Source: a virus. Taken from it: a stretch of DNA of 42,395 bases. Position numbers and translations under genes: made by a program. The notes beneath the pieces were generated by a model. That model was not told the DNA's origin. It saw nothing but the letters and a program-made list of their open reading frames with translations, and did not search any database. Shown piece after piece: positions 15,096-20,956 of this stretch; the stretch's first letter is position 1, and each line of letters begins with the position of its first letter. The stretch lies in the IMG/VR virus record IMGVR_UViG_3300046484_000023, positions 1 through 42,395 of that record; one strand, 5' to 3'.

Positions 15096-15667
15096 CCGAT
15101 TTTTTTGCTTTTCAAAGCCAATCCGTATTTTGCCAAGACTTCTTTGAGCTCTTCCAACGATTTAGGACCGGCTCCTCTGTACCTTAAAAAATCTCGCCTG
15201 GTCATTTTTACAATGTCCCTTATTGTCTTCGCCCCGGCTTTTTCAAGGATGTTCCTCACCCTGATATTCGGTTCAAGATGGTCCACTGGTTTAGCGAGGA
15301 GAATTTCGAGCGGGTCTTCTTCGTCTTTTCCTTTCGTGTTCCATTTTTCTCCACACTTCGGGCAGCACGTTCTGTTCTCGGCTTTATTCATGTCGTGAGC
15401 CATGAAAACCGTCTCGCACTTGGAGCAGACGACGCCATCCTCCTTGCCCACTTTGATGGTTCCATTCCCGGAGATCACGCGCGCGGCTTCTTGCGCCACG
15501 ACCGCCAGCGGCCCGTTGCAAAGCTCCACCGTATTTCCCTGCTTCAGTATATCCGTGGCCGAGTCCACCGCCTGCTCTATCTGCGAGACGTGAACTCCCC
15601 GTTGCAGCAGCGAGTAGATGAACACCACCAGTTTTTCGTCTGTCCGAACTTTCATAGTCCAGTCCAT
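15092..15667 (-). CDS. Zinc-ribbon protein with RNA polymerase alpha C-terminal domain
   Basis: A 191-residue protein. Residues 1-75 are helical and unrecognised; CSKC (81-84) and CPKC (102-105) make a zinc ribbon. From about 119 to 187 it closely follows bacterial RpoA alpha-CTD: LLAKPVDHLEPNIRVRNILE, then IRDIVKMTRRDFLRYRG and KSLEELKEVLAKYGLAL. Residues corresponding to E. coli R265, N268, G296, K298 and S299, which contact UP-element DNA, are present (R136, N139, G167, K169, S170). It may redirect host RNA polymerase to or from promoters, or act as an independent DNA-binding factor. The start has GGAGGG upstream. Confidence 0.85.
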   Translation of the reverse strand: MDWTMKVRTDEKLVVFIYSLLQRGVHVSQIEQAVDSATDILKQGNTVELCNGPLAVVAQEAARVISGNGTIKVGKEDGVVCSKCETVFMAHDMNKAENRTCCPKCGEKWNTKGKDEEDPLEILLAKPVDHLEPNIRVRNILEKAGAKTIRDIVKMTRRDFLRYRGAGPKSLEELKEVLAKYGLALKSKKIG

Positions 15668-15670
15668 GGT

Positions 15671-16255
15671 TCAATCCCTCCGCTTGACCTTGTTCTCTGG
15701 CCGGATGAGACCGACTTGGTCCACCCGTTGAACCACCGCTAAATCCCCGCCGCGTCCGGTGATGACCCCGCCCAAGGCCGGGACAAGTCCTTGGAGCTTC
15801 TTGACGTCCGATCCGGCCGGTGCTTTCCCGGCGTAGGTGATAAATACACCCCGCTCGTCGATGCCGAAGGAAAGGACTTTCCCGACGATCTGCGCCGGGT
15901 TGAATTCCAGAGTGACCACCGGGTTGGCCATGAACCTGTCCAAGCATCCGCCTTTGAAGCTCTCCGCGGTGAACACGTCCCCGTTCTCGTCCTTGCCGAA
16001 CTCGATCAGGTAGCCGTACCCGTCGAAATGCCCATCACCTTCCAGCCCGGTCAACGATCCGGGCGCCTCCAGAGGTGACCTGATCCCGGAGTCCAGGATT
16101 TCCCGCGCGCGACCGTTGTCCCCGCACAGGTCCTGACGGTAGTGGTGCAGGTCGTACAGGTTCACCAGCTCGTTCGTGGTGAACTTCGCCGGGTCCAGGT
16201 TCAAATGTTCGGCGTAGAACTTGTGCCAGTCTTCATCTTGCCAGTGCTTTTCCAT
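15671..16255 (-). CDS. Prohead-protease-fold-like protein without the expected catalytic residues
   Basis: A 194-residue protein. Residues about 80-190 line up by eye with the protease part of the capsid fusion: YGYLIEFGKDENGDVFTAES, NPVVTLEFNPAQIVGKVLSF, GVFITYAG, ALGGVITG, and QRVDQVGLIRPENK. The usual His in the LxxHD segment is replaced (TLEFNP), and the FSI Ser segment reads GGVIT. If homologous, it would be an inactive paralogue. The first 75 residues are helical and unrelated. It lies among early genes just upstream of the alpha-CTD gene, away from the head genes. Confidence 0.4.
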   Translation of the reverse strand: MEKHWQDEDWHKFYAEHLNLDPAKFTTNELVNLYDLHHYRQDLCGDNGRAREILDSGIRSPLEAPGSLTGLEGDGHFDGYGYLIEFGKDENGDVFTAESFKGGCLDRFMANPVVTLEFNPAQIVGKVLSFGIDERGVFITYAGKAPAGSDVKKLQGLVPALGGVITGRGGDLAVVQRVDQVGLIRPENKVKRRD

Positions 16256-16445
16256 GATCCTGATCCTTCCTGTCCTGTTCGTCGAGTGCCTTGGCCTTCA
16301 CTTCGGCCTCTTGCTCCGACCGGCTGTAGCCGGAGTAGTTCTGCTTTGAGTCCCGGACCGCGAACCGGTGGATGCCGCGGTGCCGGTGCCGCGGTGAATC
16401 CAGGGTCACGACCTCAAATTCTCCGAACCTTGCCAACGTCTTCAT
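16233..16445 (-). CDS. Hypothetical small protein
   Basis: A 70-residue charged protein starting MKTLARFGEFEVVTLDSPRH; its N-terminal half is beta-like (FAVRDSKQNYSGYSRSEQEA) and its C-terminal half is a charged helix. It overlaps both neighbours by a few to about twenty bases, as is usual in this operon. No family recognised. Confidence 0.5.
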   Translation of the reverse strand: MKTLARFGEFEVVTLDSPRHRHRGIHRFAVRDSKQNYSGYSRSEQEAEVKAKALDEQDRKDQDHGKALAR

Positions 16446-16696
16446 GGCTTGCGCTTTTTCTCCGGCGCGTACATGGGTCTGTTGAGCTCTTGCTCAAGCC
16501 TTTCGTTTGTGGCCAGCGAGGTGAGCTGCACGATTTTAAGCGCCTGCTCTGTCGAGAACGTGGATCCGCCCATGTTCTCCACGATCCCATGAAAGTAGTT
16601 GGCCATCCTTGCCGATTTCAGAACTTGAAATTGTATGCTCCTAAGTTCCCGCCGAATCAACTCCCTGTCCGACTTGTTCGGAATTGCCTTGCTCAT
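16442..16696 (-). CDS. Hypothetical small helical protein
   Basis: An 84-residue, mostly alpha-helical protein starting MSKAIPNKSDRELIRREL. ATG 16696 is preferred over ATG 16705 because AAGGGG is correctly spaced only for the former. It begins within the 3' end of the glycyl-radical-domain-like gene. No known domain. Confidence 0.5.
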   Translation of the reverse strand: MSKAIPNKSDRELIRRELRSIQFQVLKSARMANYFHGIVENMGGSTFSTEQALKIVQLTSLATNERLEQELNRPMYAPEKKRKP

Positions 16697-16919
16697 GTTC
16701 ACCATCCCCTTCCCTTTTCTTCGCTTCTTCGATTTCCCGATCCGAAGCTCCCATCCCTTTGAGCATACGTTCCGCGATGGCCGGCTTCGATCCGGGTACC
16801 TTGAACGGCTTCCGGTTTTTGAATTCTTCCTGCTTGCCCTTGTTCCATTGCTGGATGGGACGGAAGTAGCCGACCACCCGGCTGTAGATTTCCGTCCTCA
16901 TCCCGCAGGGCTTTCCCAT
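16641..16919 (-). CDS. Stand-alone glycyl-radical-domain-like protein (class III ribonucleotide reductase C-terminus)
   Basis: A 92-residue protein whose N-terminal third (IYSRVVGYFRPIQQWNKGKQ then EEFKNRKPF) matches the C-terminal glycyl-radical loop of anaerobic ribonucleotide reductase NrdD, with G17 at the radical position. The full-length enzyme has over 500 residues before this; only the tail is present, and the usual paired-Cys zinc site is reduced to one Cys. The remaining 55 residues are a charged helix. It could act like a spare-part radical domain, as YfiD does for pyruvate formate-lyase, or be repurposed. Its start overlaps the upstream stop (TAATG). Confidence 0.6.
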   Translation of the reverse strand: MGKPCGMRTEIYSRVVGYFRPIQQWNKGKQEEFKNRKPFKVPGSKPAIAERMLKGMGASDREIEEAKKREGDGEHEQGNSEQVGQGVDSAGT

Positions 16920-17656
16920 TAAGCGAAAACCGGGATGTCGCCCAGCGCTTTTTCGGCGATTGCTTTTTCAAGGTACGCCTTGATGTTGGTCCGCGCTTGG
17001 TTCAACCACGCGCCGCCGTCGCACTCCAGCAGAGCGCAAGACGGCTCGCCGGACTTGAGCGTGGCGCGGAAGATGAACGGCGTCTTCGGCTGCTCGACTT
17101 CCGGGAAGGTCCGGTAGGGCTGCAAGCTGATGATCTCCCGCGGGATGTCGAGGTCAATCCCGTCCTTTCGCGTGACTTTATTCACGGTCCCGTTGTCGTC
17201 GGTCTGCACAGAGCTCTCGGATTTGAGCGTGCGGACCTTCGCGATGAATGCGGTCAACTCCGGCGTCCAAACGAACTGCGTCATGAGCTTGATGATGAAC
17301 GTCTCGTGGTCGAGGTATTTCCCGAAAGGGAACTCCTCGATCTCGGTGTTGCGGATCACTTGGACGTACAGCGGACGGAAACGCTTTGCTTCCGATCCCC
17401 ACTGTCCCATCTTCCCGTACAAGCGCACCGCGCCCTGGTTGCGGACCAGAACGGACATCTCTTCCTTCGCAAGCGCCTCGCGGTTCTTCGCCACAAAGTC
17501 GATCATGCCGGTCAAGCTCTCCATCTCCATGGAGTCCGGCGCGTTCGGCAAAACTGCCTTGAACCCGGACCCCGTGTACTTGATCCCGTCAATCTCCCGC
17601 GTCGTCAGCGCGGACAAGTGCAACTCCAAAATTCTCTCAAGAGCTTCCCTCTGCAT
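16919..17656 (-). CDS. Conserved phage early protein of unknown function (pair member B)
   Basis: A 245-residue protein starting MQREALERILELHLSAL; ATG 17656 is chosen for its well-placed GGAGG. The layout ESLTGMIDFVAKNREAL ... SVLVRNQGAVRLYG ... ISLQPYRTFPEVEQPKTPF and ending CDGGAWLNQARTNIKAYLEK matches a family I recall as common in Firmicutes phages, always of unknown function. It directly follows the partner gene at 17688-18038, which also resembles its usual neighbour. It lies next to the replication genes, so a DNA-metabolism role is plausible but not shown. Confidence 0.7.
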   Translation of the reverse strand: MQREALERILELHLSALTTREIDGIKYTGSGFKAVLPNAPDSMEMESLTGMIDFVAKNREALAKEEMSVLVRNQGAVRLYGKMGQWGSEAKRFRPLYVQVIRNTEIEEFPFGKYLDHETFIIKLMTQFVWTPELTAFIAKVRTLKSESSVQTDDNGTVNKVTRKDGIDLDIPREIISLQPYRTFPEVEQPKTPFIFRATLKSGEPSCALLECDGGAWLNQARTNIKAYLEKAIAEKALGDIPVFA

Positions 17657-17687
17657 TCGATCCTCCACTTTGATTTTCTCCGCCGCG

Positions 17688-18038
17688 TTATTCCGCCGCG
17701 GGCTTCAGTTCGTCTTCGAGCTTGTTGAACATCCTGGTCTGCGCCGGGTCTTCCGTGAACAGTCCGAGTTGCCCGTCCGTTCCTTTGCCCATGAAAGTCA
17801 CCATACTGCTTCCCGCCGGCTTCGCGAGCTTGACTGCCGTGTCCAACGAAATGTCCACGAGCTGCTTGCGCGGGTCCGGGTTGAAGAAAATCGTCATCGT
17901 GATTTTCCGCACCGCCCGGCCGTCACACCGCTGGTCGTTCAGGTTCTCCACCACTTGCGCGAGCGCATTCCTGAACTCGATCTCGGCCGCGCCTCCGTTC
18001 AGGTCGGTCAGCCTTTGCACCTTTCCGTCGTTGATCAT
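17688..18038 (-). CDS. Conserved phage early protein of unknown function (pair member A)
   Basis: A 116-residue protein starting MINDGKVQRLTDLNGGAAEI with AGGAGG upstream. RKITMTIFFNPDPRKQLVDI and a final QLGLFTEDPAQTR resemble small early proteins seen beside the pair-B family in Firmicutes phages (from memory). The motif order suggests an alpha/beta sandwich with a flexible C-terminus. Function unknown. The reading frame is overlapped at its start by the tail of the upstream membrane-protein gene. Confidence 0.65.
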   Translation of the reverse strand: MINDGKVQRLTDLNGGAAEIEFRNALAQVVENLNDQRCDGRAVRKITMTIFFNPDPRKQLVDISLDTAVKLAKPAGSSMVTFMGKGTDGQLGLFTEDPAQTRMFNKLEDELKPAAE

Positions 18039-18198
18039 CTTGGTTTTCCTCCTTTCTCCGTTTTTCGATCCGCTCTTCGTCTTCGCGGATACTGCTGCCT
18101 TTAAAGAACAGTAAAAAAATCCCGATCACCACCAGATAAACGATGGCGATGACGGGCGCCCAAAGCCACCAGTTTATCCGTTTCAAAAACTCGATCAT
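17923..18198 (-). CDS. Small single-span membrane protein
   Basis: A 91-residue protein starting MIEFLKRINWWLWAPVIAIV. One hydrophobic segment (about residues 9-33, ending LVVIGIFLLFF) is followed by a very basic and acidic cytoplasmic tail. The ATG overlaps the stop of the gene before it. The last 39 residues overlap the next gene in another frame; that part may be unconstrained. Role unknown. Confidence 0.5.
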   Translation of the reverse strand: MIEFLKRINWWLWAPVIAIVYLVVIGIFLLFFKGSSIREDEERIEKRRKEENQDDQRRKGAKADRPERRRGRDRVQECARASGGEPERPAV

Positions 18199-18422
18199 TT
18201 TTCGCGCACCTCGATGCCGTTCTCTTCCGCCCAGCCAACCGACTGCGGTGTCAAGCCGTCCTTGAACGCTTCGCGGGCCCATCGCGAGAGCGCGTTCAGG
18301 TCCACCGGCGCGCAGTTGAGCGGGATCTTACCCGCCGCGATGGCCTGGTGGATCCTCGCGGCGTCCCGCACGACCACATTGTAGAACGGCCTCGTGTCCG
18401 GCGCAATCTTCTTTGCGGCCAT
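18195..18422 (-). CDS. Hypothetical protein
   Basis: A 75-residue protein starting MAAKKIAPDTRPFYNVVVRD, mostly helical (ARIHQAIAAGKIPLN, LNALSRWAREAFKDG). No known domain; it stops within the start codon overlap of the small membrane protein. It may be a small regulator, but nothing in the sequence shows this. Confidence 0.55.
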   Translation of the reverse strand: MAAKKIAPDTRPFYNVVVRDAARIHQAIAAGKIPLNCAPVDLNALSRWAREAFKDGLTPQSVGWAEENGIEVREK

Positions 18423-18425
18423 CGC

Positions 18426-18584
18426 TCAGTCCACCGCGTACCGGATGTTGCCGTGGCCATCGTGGTCGGCCGGCTTCGGCCTCCGCGGCTTGAGCTCCAC
18501 CAGCCTCTTCTTGTGGCCCTTAAAGTCGAATCCCAGGCGCTTCACCGGCGCCTGCCTCTCAACCTTCAGCTTGATCTTAAGCAT
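18426..18584 (-). CDS. Small basic protein, unknown function
   Basis: A 52-residue very basic protein starting MLKIKLKVERQAPVKRLGFD and ending HGNIRYAVD. ATG 18584 is preferred over ATG 18590 because AAGGGGG is six bases upstream of the former and touches the latter. It begins inside the 3' end of the helicase-loader gene and ends four bases before the next gene. Strongly positive charge suggests nucleic-acid binding. Confidence 0.5.
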   Translation of the reverse strand: MLKIKLKVERQAPVKRLGFDFKGHKKRLVELKPRRPKPADHDGHGNIRYAVD

Positions 18585-18996
18585 GCCCATCCCCCTTGTC
18601 CCTGTATTTATTGCTGAACTTTTCGCACCGCCCGGTCCCCGCTAGCTGGCATCTGCCAGGATTGTCGCTCTCCTCAATCCGGCAATGAGGCGTGTTCTTT
18701 TCGCGGTCCCACCAGACGCTCTCCGGGCACAGCGCGTATGCGTTCGCCTCAATAAGGCGCTGGTGCTCAAGGTTCCACTCCTGAAGAATCGGCTCCGCCC
18801 GCTCCCTGATCTCCGCTATCGTCGGATAAAACCGGCACCGCAGCAGGCACTCCCTGACCGCCTTTATGAGAACCTCGTCCGGCAGATCCTCCAGAAGCTC
18901 CTGGTAGATTGCCACGAACTCCTCGCTCACGCTCCGCTCTTGAAAGATTGTTCCCAACACCTTCAAGCCTTTCACCACCGTTGCCTTGTCCGCCAT
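18577..18996 (-). CDS. Putative replicative-helicase loader
   Basis: A 139-residue protein starting MADKATVVKGLKVLGTIFQE. The N-terminal helix bundle with EEFVAIYQELLEDLPDEVLI and CLLRCRFYPTIAEIRERAEP matches the small phage helicase loader/inhibitor type (G39P/lambda P-like N-terminus). The C-terminal 45 residues contain four cysteines (CPESVWWD, CRIEE, GRCQL, GRCEKF), perhaps a zinc site. It directly follows the initiator gene, the usual order for an initiator-loader pair that would bring the host helicase to the origin. Good ribosome-binding site. Confidence 0.65.
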   Translation of the reverse strand: MADKATVVKGLKVLGTIFQERSVSEEFVAIYQELLEDLPDEVLIKAVRECLLRCRFYPTIAEIRERAEPILQEWNLEHQRLIEANAYALCPESVWWDREKNTPHCRIEESDNPGRCQLAGTGRCEKFSNKYRDKGDGHA

Positions 18997-19747
18997 TGCT
19001 TCCTTCCCCTTTCGCTTTCTTAAGCGCCTCATCCAACACGGCCATGTTTTTTTCAAACTTCGTTGCTGGGGATCCCGGGGCGGTCGTCGCATAGTCGCCC
19101 TGTATTCCTTCGTCCTCCCACCGGCGACCGTTCAGCCAGGTGGTGGGATGCGGGATGAACTTGCCTCCGTCTCTCGTCCATTGGTCTGACATTTTTTGCC
19201 GGGCAAGCGACGCCATGACCAGGTAAAAATCTTCATCGGTAAGATTGAGCCTGGCCCAGGCTTCGACCGCATTTTTCTTTTTTTCTTTCCTGGGATATTG
19301 GCTCCAGAATCGTTCAAAAAAATCATGGTTTGAGGACGAATGGCCAATAGGTTTTAAGTCTTTCTCTGTCTCTGTATCTGTATCTGTATCTGGGGGCGTT
19401 ACGCCGCCGTTACTGTAACGTTTCATTTCCCTGTGTTTTTGGACCCTGCCGCTTGAATCGTCCGATTTATATTGCCTTTTCTCCCAATTCAAAAAAGTGA
19501 AGGGTAGTTTCGGGGATGATATAATATTAAGTCGAAAGAGTGTCGGCAGCACCTGGACTGCAGTTCGACCGCGGGTCGAGCTACACACGAGGCCTTTTAG
19601 GGCCGAGTCACCGACGGCTATTCTTCCACCGTCATCCAGCTTGGAAGCCAGGGCCATCATCTTGATCATCATGGCAAATTCGAATTCAGAAAGTTCATAC
19701 ATTTTGGGGTCTTCGAGGATGTCGGTGTAAAGCCGGAACCACCTCAT
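18767..19747 (-). CDS. Replication initiator (phage replisome-organiser / DnaD-like)
   Basis: A 326-residue protein starting MRWFRLYTDILEDPKMYEL, with GGAGG ahead of ATG 19747. The first 110 residues have the winged-helix pattern of replisome organiser proteins (FAMMIKMMALASKLDDGGRI). The C-terminal domain has FWSQYPRKEKKKNAVEAW and GKFIPHPTTWLNGRRWED, the DnaT/O-type motif. It would bind the phage origin and recruit helicase through the downstream loader. After about residue 250 the frame continues through a Gly-rich tail that overlaps the loader gene by 230 bases. The origin itself was not identified. Confidence 0.75.
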   Translation of the reverse strand: MRWFRLYTDILEDPKMYELSEFEFAMMIKMMALASKLDDGGRIAVGDSALKGLVCSSTRGRTAVQVLPTLFRLNIISSPKLPFTFLNWEKRQYKSDDSSGRVQKHREMKRYSNGGVTPPDTDTDTETEKDLKPIGHSSSNHDFFERFWSQYPRKEKKKNAVEAWARLNLTDEDFYLVMASLARQKMSDQWTRDGGKFIPHPTTWLNGRRWEDEGIQGDYATTAPGSPATKFEKNMAVLDEALKKAKGEGSNGGQGNGGERLEGVGNNLSRAERERGVRGNLPGASGGSAGRGSHKGGQGVPAAVPVLSDDSGDQGAGGADSSGVEP

Positions 19748-19959
19748 TTCCAAGACCTCCGGTCGCCGTAGGATAACTCAACCCGGAGCTTTTCGATTAC
19801 GTCCAGCGAGTACAGGTAGGTGTTGACGTGCTTCTCCCGGCGCTCTCCAACGTGGGTGATACCGGCATATTTGCATAGGTCTCTGAAGCGACTTTGAGAT
19901 TTTATTTCTGGCAGGATTTTCATGATCTCGCGGCGGGTCAGTACATTGGCTTCAGACAC
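19744..19959 (-). CDS. Small putative DNA-binding protein, first gene of operon
   Basis: A 71-residue protein with GTG start (19959) preceded by AAGGGGG. It begins MSEANVLTRREIMKILPEIK; the NVLTRREIMKIL segment followed by RFRDLCKYAGITHVGERRE could be a winged-helix or excisionase-like fold, suggesting a small regulator. Its stop overlaps the initiator start. No family could be named. Confidence 0.45.
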   Translation of the reverse strand: MSEANVLTRREIMKILPEIKSQSRFRDLCKYAGITHVGERREKHVNTYLYSLDVIEKLRVELSYGDRRSWK

Positions 19960-19985
19960 GGATTTCGCTTCCCCCTTACCCTCTT

Positions 19986-19991
19986 GTTATA
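19986..19991 (-). promoter_or_regulatory. Weak promoter candidate for the replication operon
   Basis: TATAAC on the minus strand, 26 bases before the GTG start of the first gene, lies just downstream of the terminator at 20019-20068. No convincing -35 is seen at the correct distance (TTGCAA is only 13 bases upstream). The surrounding TATAC/GTATA half-sites could be an operator. Confidence 0.3.
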
Positions 19992-20006
19992 CAAAAACTA
20001 TACGTT

Positions 20007-20077
20007 GCAACCGAGCCATAAAAAAGCCCAGGACCGTCACCGGAATCATCTCCGGCTGGCCTGGGCTTATCGGTTGC
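20007..20077 (-). terminator. Nested hairpin with intrinsic terminator
   Basis: On the minus strand AAGCCCAGG / CCTGGGCTT (20068-20060 with 20032-20024) forms a 9-bp stem with an inner CCGGA/TCCGG hairpin, followed by TTTTTTAT. An outer 8-bp stem (GCAACCGA / TCGGTTGC, 20077-20070 and 20014-20007) encloses it. It would stop leftward transcription from the methyltransferase remnant before the replication operon; the outer stem is unusual for a plain terminator. Confidence 0.75.
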
Positions 20078-20184
20078 GGGTTTTAAAAAGTTTCATATCG
20101 AGGACTTTCTCCCGTCGAGTTTTCAAGAACATGGCAATACTACCATCCATCAAAAAACCTGTAAACACTTTTTTTTAAAAAAAA

Positions 20185-20430
20185 TCACGCGCCCGCCTGC
20201 AGCAGAATTGGATCCACCTGGAACGTGTCCACGAATCGCTGAATGGCGACCGCGACATAGGCCGGGCTGATCTCGATTGCCCGGCATTTGCGTTTCAGAT
20301 TTTCGCAGGCGATGATGGTCGTGCCGGATCCGCTGAACGGCTCATAGACCAGGCCGATGGTGTGGTTGCGAATAGCGCGGGCCATGCACTCGATGGGCTT
20401 CTGCGTTCCGTGGCCGTGCCCTCGGCATGC
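20185..20430 (-). pseudogene. C-terminal remnant of a second DNA methyltransferase
   Basis: A minus-strand frame encodes HGTQKPIECMARAIRNHT, VYEPFSGSGTTIIACENLKR and CRAIEISPAYVAVAIQRFVD: the TQKP(I/V)E and FxGxG motifs that end beta-class DNA methyltransferases. Nothing matching the N-terminal catalytic DPPY half is found upstream; the frame meets a stop just before, and the adjacent frame gives only a short stretch, so it is a truncated, frame-disrupted relic. It lies back to back with the intact plus-strand methyltransferase, suggesting replacement or recombination at this locus. Confidence 0.75.
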
Positions 20431-20641
20431 GTCGCGCCGATCATCCGATCATTGCGAGATGCAAACGGGACGAAACTCTTTTCCTGGTATGTGCAAGTTT
20501 GTGCGCTCAAACCATTAAAAATCGCTGCCCGGTAGTCACTCCGAAATCAGTACACGCTCTCGGGCATATCTACGCGACCAATCCGCGGTGGTCAAAATGC
20601 GTTTGGTCAGAAATGAAAAAGTACAAGGACACTATTTTATA
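20431..20641. other. Non-coding stretch between methyltransferase remnant and plus-strand promoter
   Basis: About 210 bases without a supportable gene; with the leader region that follows, about 375 bases lack a firmly supported protein gene. A 72-residue plus-strand frame crosses it, but it lacks a convincing ribosome-binding site and partly mirrors the remnant. The DNA becomes markedly AT-rich toward the promoter. Confidence 0.5.
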
Positions 20642-20669
20642 TTGATTTTTTATTGAATGAAGGTATAAT
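20642..20669 (+). promoter_or_regulatory. Sigma70-type promoter for plus-strand unit
   Basis: TTGATT (20642-20647), a 16-base spacer, and TATAAT (20664-20669). It is the only good rightward promoter in this half of the genome and lies upstream of the structured leader, the small membrane protein and the methyltransferase. Predicted transcription start is about 20676, exactly at an ATG. Confidence 0.7.
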
Positions 20670-20675
20670 TAAACC

Positions 20676-20768
20676 ATGCGAAACACAGAGAACATAAAAT
20701 TGATAACGGTTAGCCCCTGGATGGCCGGAGCAGCAATGCCCGGCGCGTTTCTTTGTGAGCGCGCATAG
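20676..20768 (+). CDS. Possible leader peptide, leaderless
   Basis: A 30-residue frame starting MRNTENIKLITVSPWMAGAA and ending CERA. Its ATG coincides with the predicted transcription start, so it could be translated without a leader. Because the same DNA folds into a strong RNA structure, the frame may be accidental; alternatively ribosome passage could change the fold and control the genes downstream. Confidence 0.25.
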   Translation: MRNTENIKLITVSPWMAGAAMPGAFLCERA

Positions 20769-20779
20769 TCCAGGGGCTA
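20711..20779 (+). ncRNA. Structured leader RNA (possible three-way junction)
   Basis: A perfect 11-bp outer stem (TAGCCCCTGGA / TCCAGGGGCTA, 20711-20721 with 20769-20779) encloses two short GC hairpins: GCCGG/CCGGC (20724-20728 with 20740-20744) and a GCG/CGC arm within 20745-20762. T-rich sequence follows (ATTTTATTTTAA). It lies between promoter and the first gene of the plus-strand unit. It may be an attenuator, a small RNA or a cis-regulatory element; it matches no RNA class I can name. Confidence 0.6.
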
Positions 20780-20806
20780 TTTTATTTTAAACCACAAGGG
20801 GGAAGC

Positions 20807-20956
20807 ATGAAACCGCAGCATATTTTACCGTTTGTTTTGATGTGCATCGACCTGGGAGCCGCCATTGTTTATTTGGTGTGCGATGGGCCCGGAGGATGGC
20901 GCAAGGTGGTTTATTGGCTTGCGGCAGCGAGTCTGACTTACGTGGTGACGTTCTGA
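20807..20956 (+). CDS. Small two-span membrane protein
   Basis: A 49-residue protein starting MKPQHILPFVLMCIDLGAAI, with GGGGGAAG ahead of the ATG. Two hydrophobic segments (about residues 6-24 and 33-49) are separated by a short polar loop (CDGPGGWRK). Its TGA overlaps the methyltransferase ATG, so translation is coupled. Function unknown; it could be a holin-like or exclusion protein, but the size and context do not decide. Confidence 0.65.
   Translation: MKPQHILPFVLMCIDLGAAIVYLVCDGPGGWRKVVYWLAAASLTYVVTF

Noticed and set aside
20427-20645. Plus-strand frame of 72 codons
   Set aside because: It mirrors the methyltransferase relic and has no ribosome-binding site or known motif.
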